Of a stretch of DNA of 36,991 nt, positions 1-8,589 are shown one piece after another. Within the stretch, counting starts at the first letter, position 1, and each line of letters starts with the position of its first letter. Both the position numbers and the translations under genes were made by a program. The stretch covers positions 1 through 36,991 of the forward strand of contig WFTQ01000080.1 in assembly GCA_015485355.1 (NCBI GenBank), written 5' to 3'. Below the pieces are notes generated by a model. That model was not told where the DNA came from. It was given only the letters and a program-made list of their open reading frames with translations, and searched no databases. The DNA is from a bacterium (lineage in GTDB: Bacteria; Calditrichota; Calditrichia; RBG-13-44-9; J042).

Positions 1-906
1 GTGTAAAAAGACATTGGGCAACCGATTGATCAGGGGATCGAAATCTCGGGGCACAGCGATGTCGATTAAAAACAGGGGCCGTCCCGCACGGTTCGGCAGC
101 AGGGCCTTCACCTGATCCCGGGTGAGCACATATCGGCGAGCGCTGGTCGAACCGATGATTAAATCCACCGTTTTCAACACTTCCGGCAACATTCTCATGG
201 GGATGGCCTGGCCATCCAGAATCCGGGCCAGCTGTTCGGCGCGGGCGAAGGTGCGGTTGGCGATAAAGAGCCTGCCTATGCGTTTTTCCCGCAGGTGTCG
301 AGCGGTCAATTCCCCGGTTTCGCCGGCACCAATCAGCAAGGCGTTCAGATTGGATAAGTCTTTGAAGATTTTATGGGCCAGCTCCACAGCGGCGTAGGCC
401 ACACTCACGGCTCCTTCACCCAGGGCCGTTTCCGACCGCACCCGCTTTCCGGAAAAGAGGGTAAAATTAAACAACCTGCGCATCAGGGTACCCGCCGTAC
501 CGGCCTCGGTGGCAATCTGAAAGGCCTCTTTCACCTGACCCAGAATCTGCGGTTCGCCCAAAACCATGGAATCCAGCCCCGCCGCCACACGAAACAAGTG
601 CCGTATCGCATCTTCCCCTTCCCGAAAATAAAACAGCTCCCGATGCTCGGATACAAAATCGGGTCGGGTGCGAAGAATAAATTCCTCTAACAGCCTCTGA
701 ACCGGAGCGGATACCCGAGCAACCACATAAATCTCCGTCCGATTACAGGTGGAAAGGATGAAGGCCTCGGAAAAGGCATCGTTTTGGAGCAGCAGCTTCA
801 AAAAGTGCGGCATCTCCCGTGCTTCGTAGGACAATGTCTCCCGTACCTCAACCGGTGCAAAGCGATGATTTAGACCCAGAACGTAAATTTCATATTGGGC
901 GTCCAT
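1..906 (-). CDS. hemA: Glutamyl-tRNA reductase, 3' end missing (window edge)
   Basis: Reduces glutamyl-tRNA(Glu) to glutamate-1-semialdehyde, the first committed step of C5-pathway haem and corrin synthesis in the cytoplasm. The frame is open for 302 codons from the ATG at 906 to the left edge, so roughly the last quarter is missing. Visible family marks are the N-terminal GLNHR segment, the active-site STCNRTEIY motif with its catalytic Cys, the AAGLDSMVLGEPQILGQVK block, and a Rossmann segment (LLIGAGETGELTARHL) for NADPH. The start lies 5 nt after the stop of the upstream hemX-like gene, giving a classical hemX-hemA operon. The identification is firm; only the dimerisation domain cannot be judged. 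Confidence 0.95.
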   Translation of the reverse strand, partial: MDAQYEIYVLGLNHRFAPVEVRETLSYEAREMPHFLKLLLQNDAFSEAFILSTCNRTEIYVVARVSAPVQRLLEEFILRTRPDFVSEHRELFYFREGEDAIRHLFRVAAGLDSMVLGEPQILGQVKEAFQIATEAGTAGTLMRRLFNFTLFSGKRVRSETALGEGAVSVAYAAVELAHKIFKDLSNLNALLIGAGETGELTARHLREKRIGRLFIANRTFARAEQLARILDGQAIPMRMLPEVLKTVDLIIGSTSARRYVLTRDQVKALLPNRAGRPLFLIDIAVPRDFDPLINRLPNVFLH

Positions 907-911
907 GGGTT

Positions 912-1736
912 TCACCGAAATACATGAAATGAAGTTAGAAAAAGGTTCATGGCCACCATGGAAAATAAAATGATAGCAAATCCCATTAACGATAACCAGG
1001 CCACGCGCTTCCCCGTCCAACCCAGCTTCTTGCTTCCCAGAATGACCAACCCGTATACCACCCAGGTAATTAAGGCGATGATAATCTTGGGATCGGGATT
1101 AAACAACTTATGGAACAACAGGTAAGACCAAACCCCGCCCAACACTATCGCTACAGTCAGGAAAGAAAATCCCAAAATGGCCGCCTTGATGTTCATCTCG
1201 CTTAGAACCTCCAGAGAAGGCAAACGACTATAAATCACCCCAAAGCGACTGCTCTTGATATCATGAAACAGCAGGAGGTACATAATGCCATACATGGCCG
1301 AGATCGCCAGCGCCGAATACCCCAGAATGGCCGCCGTTGCATGAAAGATGAAAAAGGGACTCTGCAATATTTCAGGAATTCCCCGCCCAAAACTGATGAA
1401 GGCCGAAGAAAACAACTGAAGGAAAAAAACAAAAATTAAAATGAAATATCCGGTCGTTTTCACCTGAATGCGATACTCGATATAGAGGTAAATCAGGGTA
1501 ATGGCCAGGGCCAGCACGGTGGCGGCTTCGTAGAGATTGGCCAGGGGATAATGCCGATAATAAAAGCCCCGTAAAAAGACCTCAAAAAAATGGATGGCCG
1601 CGGTAAAGCGCAGAAACCGGGTCATGTACCGGGCCGCGAAGGCTTCTTCACGGAAAAAATAGAGGGCGTACAGATAGGTGGCGGTAAAATAGAGAATGGG
1701 CAGAACCGTATTAAAAAAACTGATTACGAAGTCCAT
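912..1736 (-). CDS. hemX: HemX/CcsA-like cytochrome c assembly membrane protein
   Basis: A 274-residue polytopic inner-membrane protein with about eight hydrophobic helices, of the CcsA/CcmC/HemX superfamily, which handles haem at the membrane. Conserved features include a His in the segment FFIFHATAAILGYSAL and the GGVWSYLLF...DPK loop. This loop lacks the full tryptophan-rich WGxxWxWD signature of true haem-lyase proteins, which favours HemX, the protein that modulates HemA levels, over CcsA itself. The location directly upstream of hemA, 5 nt apart, supports this. The ATG at 1736 has GAGAGG upstream. The exact role (haem export or control of HemA) is inferred from family and neighbourhood. 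Confidence 0.85.
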   Translation of the reverse strand: MDFVISFFNTVLPILYFTATYLYALYFFREEAFAARYMTRFLRFTAAIHFFEVFLRGFYYRHYPLANLYEAATVLALAITLIYLYIEYRIQVKTTGYFILIFVFFLQLFSSAFISFGRGIPEILQSPFFIFHATAAILGYSALAISAMYGIMYLLLFHDIKSSRFGVIYSRLPSLEVLSEMNIKAAILGFSFLTVAIVLGGVWSYLLFHKLFNPDPKIIIALITWVVYGLVILGSKKLGWTGKRVAWLSLMGFAIILFSMVAMNLFLTSFHVFR

Positions 1737-1751
1737 TCCTGCCTCTCAATA

Positions 1752-1765
1752 ACTGACCAGTCAGT
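1752..1765. promoter_or_regulatory. Palindromic operator at the hemX-hemA transcription start
   Basis: ACTGAC-CA-GTCAGT is a perfect 6+6 palindrome lying between the probable -10 box (1769-1774) and the hemX start codon. It would cover the transcription start. The size and spacing resemble operators of TetR-family repressors; no regulator gene is adjacent, so the binding factor is unknown. Confidence 0.45.
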
Positions 1766-1768
1766 CAT

Positions 1769-1797
1769 ATTTTAGCAAACAAAAACAAGGCCTGCAA
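1769..1797 (-). promoter_or_regulatory. Putative hemX-hemA promoter
   Basis: On the minus strand TTGCAG (1792-1797), a 17-nt spacer and TAAAAT (1769-1774). The -35 box is weak (only TTG conserved), the -10 good. It ends 32 nt before the hemX ATG and directly abuts the palindrome at 1752-1765. Confidence 0.4.
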
Positions 1798-1896
1798 GCA
1801 AATAATTTTTTTCCGCCGATATTGGTTACTGTCAAAGAACCACTCGGATCACTTTGCCCCGTCGAGGTGAGACGGTTTTCCAAAACCCGGCGATGC

Positions 1897-3228
1897 TTAT
1901 CGTGCGGACGCCGGGTGCATTCGCCGCATTGCTTCGCGCGGAGGATTAAAATAACCCAGTTGAACGGCGGGAAAAGTCTTTTTTAACCACTGCAACCATC
2001 GGGGAATTCCAAGGACCTCGTCCGCATGATCGGGCAACGATAGGCTCTGGATATACCATTCCGGATCGATGTTCAAGTTACGCGTTTGAATCATGTGGAT
2101 TCGGGTGTCTCGAATAAGTTGTTCCAGGGCCTGCATTTCCTCCGGATGATCGGTAAATCCAGGAAAGACAAAATAGTTCAAGGAAGCCCAGCGACCATAC
2201 CGGCGGACGATCTGTAATGATGCTTTCACCGCCTCAAAGGTGTAATTGCGGGGACGGTAATAGGCGTGATAGAAATGGGGTTGGGCCGAATTCAGGCTCA
2301 CCCGAATGCTGTCCAAGCCCGCCCGGCAGAGCCGTTCCACCTGATCGGGATCCCCGGCATTGGTGTTGACATTGATCACCCCTTTATCGGTTCGCCGGCG
2401 GATGCGTCGGATGGCCTCCGCCATAACCTCTGCGGCCAGCAACGGGTCTCCTTCGCATCCTTGACCGAAGCTGACCACCGCCCGCGGCGCCTGTTCCAGA
2501 TGCAACACAGCGATTTCGGCGATCTCTTCCGGCGTGGGGACAAAACCAATGCGTTCCTGGGGAGCGGTGATTCCATGCTCCCGGGGCTGCCAGGAAATGC
2601 AGCCTACACAGGCGGCATGGCAACCGGGACTCACCGGCAGGGGGCCTTCCCAGCGACCCAGGGTAAAATTCCGGGCAGCGGGACACCCATACCGGAACAC
2701 ACAATTTTCTATCAGATGCCGCGCCAGACGGTTGTGCGACAACTGCCTCAACAGCCGTCGGGCTTCGGTTTCAATCAGCGCCGGATTAAACAAACCCAGA
2801 TCCTGGCGCAGATCCGGGTCGATCCGAGTGGCGGTGACATAAAACTGTCCCCCCTTCCAGCCAAGGGCGGTGTAACAGTACAAAGGCAAACGGGGTGCCC
2901 CCGGCACACTTCGATACGCCGCCCGATAATATTGAAGATAGGCAGGCGCCATAAAGGCAGCCACCGGATACACCCGTTGACCCTGATAGTCCCGAACTTC
3001 GACAATGGTGTTCTTCCGGGGATCATACCCCAGAGCCACACGTCCCGGTAACTCAAACAAATCGCTTCCGTAAGGCAAAGCGATGATCTCTTCTTCCGAG
3101 GGCAAAACCGGCGTGTTTAAATACATTCCGACCATCCGATAGGCCGGAATCTCAAAAAGGTTTCCCTCCCCGTCACTGACGACCAAATATGGTAATCCCC
3201 GGCTGCCGCGCCGATTTTTCTTTCCCAT
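1897..3228 (-). CDS. Radical SAM protein of unknown specificity
   Basis: A 443-residue cytoplasmic radical SAM enzyme. The 4Fe-4S/SAM motif CHAACVGC (CxxxCxxC, Cys 203, 207 and 210) is central rather than N-terminal, preceded by about 200 residues with no motif I recognise and two further Cys (CVFRYGC). Downstream segments (VVSFGQGCEGDPLL, NVNTNAGDP, GLDSIRVSLNS) match the radical SAM half-barrel, including the GGE-like and ribose-binding strands. I chose the ATG at 3228 (GGGAG 8 nt upstream) because a longer TTG start at 3321 would overlap the -35 box of the promoter at 3293-3321. The gene stands alone, about 160 nt before hemX, so context gives no substrate. Confidence 0.85.
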   Translation of the reverse strand: MGKKNRRGSRGLPYLVVSDGEGNLFEIPAYRMVGMYLNTPVLPSEEEIIALPYGSDLFELPGRVALGYDPRKNTIVEVRDYQGQRVYPVAAFMAPAYLQYYRAAYRSVPGAPRLPLYCYTALGWKGGQFYVTATRIDPDLRQDLGLFNPALIETEARRLLRQLSHNRLARHLIENCVFRYGCPAARNFTLGRWEGPLPVSPGCHAACVGCISWQPREHGITAPQERIGFVPTPEEIAEIAVLHLEQAPRAVVSFGQGCEGDPLLAAEVMAEAIRRIRRRTDKGVINVNTNAGDPDQVERLCRAGLDSIRVSLNSAQPHFYHAYYRPRNYTFEAVKASLQIVRRYGRWASLNYFVFPGFTDHPEEMQALEQLIRDTRIHMIQTRNLNIDPEWYIQSLSLPDHADEVLGIPRWLQWLKKTFPAVQLGYFNPPREAMRRMHPASAR

Positions 3229-3292
3229 GCAAAGGGCTCCCTGTACTCTTCCACCGGACCGAAATGCACATGTCAACCGTACACGAGGCGGA

Positions 3293-3321
3293 AATATAAC
3301 ATCATTTTTCGGGGAGACCAA
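3293..3321 (-). promoter_or_regulatory. Promoter of the radical SAM gene
   Basis: Minus-strand TTGGTC (3316-3321), 17-nt spacer, TATATT (3293-3298). The -10 matches the sigma-70 consensus at 5 of 6 positions. It lies 65 nt upstream of the ATG at 3228 and decides the start codon of that gene. Confidence 0.45.
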
Positions 3322-3607
3322 CCGCCTGCCCGTGAAAAACGGCCCAATCGTATGCGCCTGAACCTACCCGGCCGTTCTTCTTGGCCCGATCCTGCGCTTT
3401 CTCCCATCCCTATCCCGAGCCTTGCCCTCCGCTGATGGAGGGCTGGAACCTGGCACCGGGATCATGGGGGGGGTCCGTTTTCCGGCACGGTCCGACACCG
3501 TTTACCACGCGGGTTACCACCCAAGGGGCAATACCGCTACCCCGCCAGGCGGGCCCCGGCCTCCCCGCCACGAAAAAGGCCTGCCAAATTTCACCCCTTC
3601 GGAAGGA
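3322..3607. other. Gene-free, hairpin-containing GC-rich gap
   Basis: No convincing coding frame on either strand. It contains a perfect 7-bp stem with a 6-nt loop, GCCCTCC/GGAGGGC, near 3424-3443, and a near-palindrome CCCGCCAGGCGGG near 3541-3553. Neither is followed by a T run, so they are not classical terminators. Confidence 0.4.
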
Positions 3608-4042
3608 TCAACCGTCGTTCTGGTAGATCACCTTTTGTTCCGGCAGCACATTTTTGATGAAATACTTGATCTGATGGGCCTTATCAAAAGACAACCATTC
3701 TAAGGAGATGTGGATTTCCGAGTCATCTTTTCGCCGAACCACCAACTCAGCGGGCAAGAAGGTGACACTGACCACCTCGTCCCATAAAACTTTGATGCGT
3801 TTCCAGAGGGTTTCCTGAAAAACGAGCTTTTGGTGATCCAGGTAGATGTAGGTGTTAATAAACAGTTGTTTATAAAACAGCGCCATCACCAGAAGCAAGA
3901 CGGCGGCAATCAGCAGGAGAATTTGTGGATAACTTCCCGGGGAAAATTGTAAGGCGGCGATCATGCTTCCAAACCCTAATAGAAAATAAAAAATGCGCCG
4001 AATTCCCAGGTCCAGATAAGGGTTTTCTGCACGAAAAATCAC
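3608..4042 (-). CDS. Small membrane protein with PH-like domain
   Basis: A 144-residue protein of unknown function. Residues about 15-60 form two hydrophobic helices separated by a short SPGSY turn; the remaining 80 residues (from YIYLDHQKLVFQETLWKRIKVLW) have the alternating beta-strand and final helix pattern of bacterial PH (bPH)-like domains. The start is GTG at 4042, chosen because an AGGAGG lies 6 nt upstream; upstream codons would add 30 residues of unlikely composition. It ends 379 nt before the radical SAM start and begins 134 nt after the PfkB stop, so it is probably its own unit or the distal gene of the kinase transcript. The PH-like assignment is from fold pattern, not from a strict motif. 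Confidence 0.65.
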   Translation of the reverse strand: MIFRAENPYLDLGIRRIFYFLLGFGSMIAALQFSPGSYPQILLLIAAVLLLVMALFYKQLFINTYIYLDHQKLVFQETLWKRIKVLWDEVVSVTFLPAELVVRRKDDSEIHISLEWLSFDKAHQIKYFIKNVLPEQKVIYQNDG

Positions 4043-4176
4043 TTGGCCCTCCTTGGTTAGGTCAGCCCCTACCCATTTCCCTTGTAAAGAACATTTCCAG
4101 AATAAGTTTAGAGAAATTTTAAAATATTTCAAAATGATTAAATTTTCAGGAATGGAGAATTTGATTTCGCTAACAT

Positions 4177-5076
4177 TTAGAAGCGGGTCATTCGTCGGAT
4201 CGCTTCGACCCGTTGCTCCACATCGTTTCGGGTAATCGTTTTTAAACGTTTAAAGCTGAAATCTTCCACGGTAAACGAGGCCACAATGCTGCCATAAATG
4301 ACGGCCCGGCGCATATGGGTCTCATTAATTTCGCGGCAGGCCGCCAGGTATCCCAGGAATCCTCCCGCAAAGCTATCCCCCGCGCCGGTGGGATCGATGA
4401 CCCGGGGGACCGGATAGGCGGGAGAAAAGAAGTAGTTCCGGTTGGTCACCAGGACGGCCCCGTGTTCCCCCTTCTTGATGACTAAGGCCGTGGGACCCAA
4501 CCTCAATAGTTTTTGGGCCGATTGAAATATATGAGGATGTCCGGTGAGTTCACGAATCTCCTCGTCGTTGAGGATTAATATATCCACCCGCTGAATGACC
4601 GCCTCCAGTTCCCGGCGTTTCCCACTGATCCAGAAGTTCATAGTATCCAGAACGGTCAATCGCGGACGTCGAATGCGATCCAGAACGGTCATCTGCAACT
4701 CCGGATCGATATTGGCCAGAAAGATGAACCGGCTTTCGCGATAATGGTCGGGGATCTCGGGCCGAAATTTCTCGAAAACGTTTAAATAGGTGAACAGTGT
4801 ATCGCGGCGATTCATATCCCGTCGGTAGCGTCCTCCCCAGCGAAAGGTTTCTCCCTCTTCTACTTTGAGGCCTTCCAGACTCACCCGTCGTCCTTTCAGG
4901 AATTCGATCTGGGAAAAATCGAAATCGGTGCCGACGACGCCGACGACGTTCACCGGGGCGAACAGGCTGGCAGCGGCACTGAAATACAGCGCCGATCCCC
5001 CGGGAGAATCGGTGGCTTTCCCGTAAGGGGTTTCCACAGTGTCCAGAGCGATGGAACCGACCACTAAAATCGACAT
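4177..5076 (-). CDS. PfkB-family carbohydrate kinase
   Basis: ATP-dependent kinase of the ribokinase/PfkB superfamily, 299 residues, full length. The N terminus carries VVGSIALDTV and SPGGSALYFS (substrate-binding GG motif), and the C-terminal signature DPTGAGDSFAGG (residues 228-239) places the catalytic Asp at 234 next to the anion hole. The sugar or nucleoside substrate cannot be read from sequence: the protein lacks features specific for ribokinase, fructokinase or adenosine kinase, and the neighbouring genes are unrelated. The ATG start has a weak AGGAT upstream. A 270-nt non-coding gap separates it from argS, so it is probably transcribed separately. Confidence 0.9.
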   Translation of the reverse strand: MSILVVGSIALDTVETPYGKATDSPGGSALYFSAAASLFAPVNVVGVVGTDFDFSQIEFLKGRRVSLEGLKVEEGETFRWGGRYRRDMNRRDTLFTYLNVFEKFRPEIPDHYRESRFIFLANIDPELQMTVLDRIRRPRLTVLDTMNFWISGKRRELEAVIQRVDILILNDEEIRELTGHPHIFQSAQKLLRLGPTALVIKKGEHGAVLVTNRNYFFSPAYPVPRVIDPTGAGDSFAGGFLGYLAACREINETHMRRAVIYGSIVASFTVEDFSFKRLKTITRNDVEQRVEAIRRMTRF

Positions 5077-5348
5077 AACCCGTTTATCCTATTGTTAATC
5101 TTGTGCCATTGTGTTATCGACCATTCGAGAAATTAAGTGAGTCCCAGCCCGGCCGAATCGTCGGCCCCGGGTTGTTGCCGATATGTTGCCGAACACGCCT
5201 TCAGCAGGTCTTTTCCTCGACCCCGCCCAACGCCCCCGTCTTGCCCCGCCGGTGAATCCGCTCCTTGAATTCGCCGATGGCCTGGTTTCGGGCCGCCTAC
5301 AACGTGCCTCAGCATCGCGCAAGGGGCCGGCTCTCCGCAGAACCGACG

Positions 5349-6989
5349 TTACATCCGTTCCGGTGCGGAAACGCCCACGATACGGAATCCATTGGCCAAC
5401 ACAATGCGGGTAGCCAGGCAAAGGGCCAGGCGGGCCTGGGTGAGCTCGGCATCGTCTCCGATTACCCAACAATCGGTATAAAATTTATGAAAGGCGGTCG
5501 AAACCCCCGACAAATACTGGGTAAGCAAATGGGGCTCGAAATCCCGGGCGCAGTTTCTTACCAGTTTGGGGAATTCCATCAATTTCTTAATTAACTCCAG
5601 CTCGCTCTTTTCCACCAGCCGATGCAGGGCCTCCATCCGCCGAAAACGAATCCCTTTTTCTTCGGCATTTCGCAGTATGCTGCAAATCCGGGCATGGGCA
5701 TATTGGGTATAGTAGACGGGGTTTTCCTCGGACTGGGTTTTGGCCAGCGAGAGGTCAAAATTCAGATGACTTTGCATGCTGCGCATGAGAAAGAACCAGC
5801 GGGTGACGTCGGCGCCCACTTCATCGATTAATTCATCCAGGGTAATGAAATTGGCCTTGCGGGTGGACATTTTCACCTTCTCTTTGCCCTCGTACAGGGT
5901 CACAAATTGATGGATCAGGACTTTTACCCGACCGATGTCGTATCCCAGAGCTTGTAGTCCCGCCAGCACATCCGGGTAAGTATCAATATGGTCGGCGCCA
6001 AACAGATCGACGATTAGATCAAACCCCCGATCAAATTTGGTCTTGTGGTAAGCGATATCCGGCATCCGATAGGTGGGTTCCCCGCTACTTTTGATAATCA
6101 CCCGATCCTGGTCCCGTCCAAAGGCCGTGGCTTTAAACCAGAGAGCCCCGTCTTTTTGATACGCCCATCCTTTTTTCTTCAAAGACTGCACCACAGCGTC
6201 GACGGCCCCATTGGCATACAAATCCAACTCATTATAAAACGAGTCGAACACAATACCCAGCCGGGCCAGCGTCTTTTTGATGTCCGCAAAGATGCGTTGT
6301 TCCGCCGAAGTTTTAAAAATCTCCAGGTCCTTCTCCGCTTTCAAAGCATCACCGTACTCTTCCACCAGATGACGGGCAATATCCCGAATATATTCCCCCT
6401 GGTAGTAATCTTGCGGGAACTCTATGGATTCGCCCAACAGCTCCAGGTAGCGCAACCGGACGGAATCGGCCAGAATCCGCATCTGCCGCCCCGCATTGTT
6501 GAAATAATATTCTCGTTGCACCTGATAACCCACCCACTCCAGCAAATGGGCAATCGTGTCCCCCAGTACCGCCTGACGGCCATGCCCCACGGTTAACGGC
6601 CCGGTGGGATTCGCACTCACAAACTCTACCTGAGCCTTTTGTCCCGCATGATCCCGAAAGCGACCATAGTGTTCTCCCTGTTCCAGGATATGCCGCACGC
6701 CCTGTTGTAAAAATTCCGGAGCCAGAAAGAAGTTCACAAACCCTGGACCGGCGATTTCCGTGCGGGCAATTTTTCGGGAATCCAATCGCAGCCGATCCAC
6801 AATCGTCCGGGCAATCTGACGAGGATGTTGTTTCACCTCCCGCGCCAGAAGCATGGCCAGGTTTACACTGATATCCCCATGGGCTTCCACCTTTGGACGT
6901 TCAAACTGATAAGCAACAGCCGGCCAGTTTAGATCGGCTAAAACGGCATCCAGTTGGCTTTTAAGGTAGGACTCTATCTGAAGTAACAT
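5349..6989 (-). CDS. argS: Arginyl-tRNA synthetase
   Basis: Class I aminoacyl-tRNA synthetase charging tRNA(Arg) with arginine. At 546 residues it is close to the usual length. It has the N-terminal Add1 domain, the HIGH-type signature SANPTGPLTVGHGR (residues 125-138), the second motif KMSTRKANF (373-381, the normal ArgS form in which the KMSK lysine is replaced), and the C-terminal DALR anticodon-binding domain ending in the typical GVSAPERM. The ATG at 6989 follows GGAGGATA. The start overlaps the end of rsfS by 29 nt, which indicates translational coupling in the rsfS-argS operon. Confidence 0.97.
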   Translation of the reverse strand: MLLQIESYLKSQLDAVLADLNWPAVAYQFERPKVEAHGDISVNLAMLLAREVKQHPRQIARTIVDRLRLDSRKIARTEIAGPGFVNFFLAPEFLQQGVRHILEQGEHYGRFRDHAGQKAQVEFVSANPTGPLTVGHGRQAVLGDTIAHLLEWVGYQVQREYYFNNAGRQMRILADSVRLRYLELLGESIEFPQDYYQGEYIRDIARHLVEEYGDALKAEKDLEIFKTSAEQRIFADIKKTLARLGIVFDSFYNELDLYANGAVDAVVQSLKKKGWAYQKDGALWFKATAFGRDQDRVIIKSSGEPTYRMPDIAYHKTKFDRGFDLIVDLFGADHIDTYPDVLAGLQALGYDIGRVKVLIHQFVTLYEGKEKVKMSTRKANFITLDELIDEVGADVTRWFFLMRSMQSHLNFDLSLAKTQSEENPVYYTQYAHARICSILRNAEEKGIRFRRMEALHRLVEKSELELIKKLMEFPKLVRNCARDFEPHLLTQYLSGVSTAFHKFYTDCWVIGDDAELTQARLALCLATRIVLANGFRIVGVSAPERM

Positions 6990-7347
6990 TATCCTCCATC
7001 CGGGTTATTTTTGCATCCGCCCACAATTTCTCCAGTGCATAGTACAGGCGCACCTCCGGCCGAAAGATATGCACCACCACATCGACATAATCCAGCAACA
7101 CCCAGTTCAAATGCTCATAGCCCTCTTTGTGCCACATCTTGATGTGGGCTTTCTCCAGTTCGGTTTCGATGGAATCGGCGATGGCCTTCACATGCAAGTC
7201 CGACTCTCCGGATACGATGACGAAAAAATCGGTGACATCGGTTAGCCGGCGCAGATCCAAGATCACGATATCCCGGCCTTTTTTCTCCCAGGCCAAACGG
7301 GAAATTTTATCGCTCAATTCCCGGGACGTCATCTCCCTCTCATTCAT
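6961..7347 (-). CDS. rsfS: Ribosomal silencing factor RsfS
   Basis: RsfS/Iojap-family protein that binds L14 of the 50S subunit and blocks subunit joining during starvation. It is 128 residues from the ATG at 7347. Characteristic segments are DIVILDLRRLTDVTDFFVIVSGES, HVKAIADSIE, and GYEHLNWVLLDYVDVVVHIFRPEVRLYYALEKLW. The start is taken at MNERE because ATGAATGA overlaps the stop of the upstream LytR_C gene by 8 nt; the next ATG (7332) is possible. The C-terminal extension beyond LW (about 17 residues) is the part that overlaps argS. Confidence 0.93.
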   Translation of the reverse strand: MNEREMTSRELSDKISRLAWEKKGRDIVILDLRRLTDVTDFFVIVSGESDLHVKAIADSIETELEKAHIKMWHKEGYEHLNWVLLDYVDVVVHIFRPEVRLYYALEKLWADAKITRMEDNVTSDRVLP

Positions 7348-8038
7348 TCTTAAACGGTTTAAACGTTTTATAATCGCGCCCCAATACAATGGTGGCATCC
7401 AATTGCAGATGCATATTTTTCTGGAGCTGAATCCGCTTCTCGGACAGGCCGATCAGCCGGGCCACTTTCTGTACCCTTTGGGTATTACCAGAACGGTTCA
7501 AGATGAAGGTCTTTTCCACGTTAAAATGCTTATAATTTCGGTTATCCACCACATCAATACCCTGGTCCCGTAAATAATCGGTCATCCGGGAAGCGATGCC
7601 CTCCACCCCACAGCCGTTCAGTACTTCCACCTGAATTTTTCGGGTCACCGGTTTAGGGCGAGGGGTCTCCCGGGCGGCCGAGCCGGAAGTTTCCTGCGAA
7701 GGCGTCGGATCTGCAGAACCCGTTCGATTCGACGGCTCAGGATTCCTGGAGGCGATTCCCTTCCGCCCCGTTGGAGGAATCGCTTGTGCCGTTTCCGGAA
7801 GGTGACGGGATTTTTCCTTCAGAGGAAGCAATTCCAGCCGTTTCCATTCGGTGGTCTTCAACAGGACCAGCGTATTAAACAGAACCAGCAGCGTCAGGAT
7901 CGACAAACCGCTGATGCGGAAAAAACGTCCCACCGGGCCGGGCAATTTCCGCTCCGCCCGTGACCCAGGAAACCGCTCGCTTTGAAGGATTCTGCGAATG
8001 ACAGGATTGGATAGATCCCTTCGGGTGCGTTTAACCAA
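7340..8038 (-). CDS. Membrane-anchored LytR C-terminal-domain protein
   Basis: A 232-residue protein with a basic cytoplasmic N terminus, one membrane helix (about residues 41-61), a Pro/Ser/Thr-rich linker and a C-terminal LytR_C domain (from KIQVEVLNGCGVEGIASRM to the end). It has no LCP catalytic domain, so it is not a wall polymer ligase itself; by topology LytR_C would sit outside the inner membrane. I prefer the TTG start at 8038: it is preceded by GAGGAAG at 8-nt spacing and begins 4 nt after the upstream stop. An alternative TTG at 8083 would overlap that gene. It is followed by rsfS with an 8-nt overlap. The function is unknown. Confidence 0.75.
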   Translation of the reverse strand: MVKRTRRDLSNPVIRRILQSERFPGSRAERKLPGPVGRFFRISGLSILTLLVLFNTLVLLKTTEWKRLELLPLKEKSRHLPETAQAIPPTGRKGIASRNPEPSNRTGSADPTPSQETSGSAARETPRPKPVTRKIQVEVLNGCGVEGIASRMTDYLRDQGIDVVDNRNYKHFNVEKTFILNRSGNTQRVQKVARLIGLSEKRIQLQKNMHLQLDATIVLGRDYKTFKPFKNE

Positions 8039-8042
8039 AACT

Positions 8043-8525
8043 CTATCTTCCTCTGGCTCCGTTTTCCTCTCTATTCCAATCAAAGGGTCTGTATCCGGAA
8101 TATCGAGGGTAATAAAAATACCCCGGTTGGGATTGAATGCCTATGTGAAACATGACATTTTTGCCCGGACGGTAATACAAATCCGCCCCCCCGAAAAACT
8201 GAGTGTTGTTGCCGTTGGGGGAAAAACTGTTCAGGGGAGTATTGAGCACCCCCAGATTAATACGCAGGAATAACGGATCACTAATCTGATAATCTATGGT
8301 GTTCATATACGCATTGACGAGCAATCCACGTCCACCCAAATTCATGTAAGAAACGGAGAAGGTATGATTCATTTGCAAACGATCGGATTGGAGGAAGCTA
8401 AACAGACTACCGGTAGGACTCACCAGCACCTTGCGAAAATCCGGTAGCCGCGTCTGCTTCTTAAACTGGGCAAAACCCACAGCTGGAAGCAATAAGACGA
8501 TCAAAACCAACCCGATTTTCTTCAT
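8043..8525 (-). CDS. Secreted or outer-membrane protein of unknown function
   Basis: A 160-residue protein with a clear signal peptide (MKKIGLVLIVLLLPAVGFAQ, cleavage probably after GFA). The mature part is rich in aromatic residues and alternating strands (HTFSVSYMNLGGRGLLVNAYMNTIDY, FGGADLYYRPGKNVMFHIGI), which suggests a small periplasmic or outer-membrane beta structure. I do not recognise the family. An ideal AGGAGGTAACC precedes the ATG. It is the first gene of the operon continuing into LytR_C, rsfS and argS, and its 5' leader carries a short hairpin. Confidence 0.75.
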   Translation of the reverse strand: MKKIGLVLIVLLLPAVGFAQFKKQTRLPDFRKVLVSPTGSLFSFLQSDRLQMNHTFSVSYMNLGGRGLLVNAYMNTIDYQISDPLFLRINLGVLNTPLNSFSPNGNNTQFFGGADLYYRPGKNVMFHIGIQSQPGYFYYPRYSGYRPFDWNREENGARGR

Positions 8526-8546
8526 GGTTACCTCCTCAATTTGATT

Positions 8547-8572
8547 TCCCGTAGAAATCGGGATATTTTATA
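8547..8572 (-). promoter_or_regulatory. -10 box and leader hairpin before the secreted-protein operon
   Basis: A minus-strand TATAAA (8567-8572) is a good -10 candidate without a convincing -35. Just downstream lies the hairpin TCCCG-tagaaat-CGGGA (8547-8563), between the probable start site and the Shine-Dalgarno. A second stem, GATTT/AAATC, would be mutually exclusive with it. Confidence 0.3.
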
Positions 8573-8589
8573 CGCTTAAATTTACATAC

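Noticed and set aside
2266-3051. 261-codon plus-strand frame inside the radical SAM gene
   Set aside because: Antisense shadow of a conserved gene with G/C-rich codons; no independent evidence.
3229-3321. N-terminal extension of the radical SAM protein from a TTG start at 3321
   Set aside because: It would overlap the -35 box of a good promoter, lacks a ribosome binding site and adds non-conserved residues; the ATG at 3228 has GGGAG at normal spacing.
5160-5200. Short tandem repeat GTTGCCGATAT-GTTGCCGA as a possible CRISPR or iteron start
   Set aside because: Only two partial copies, no further units.
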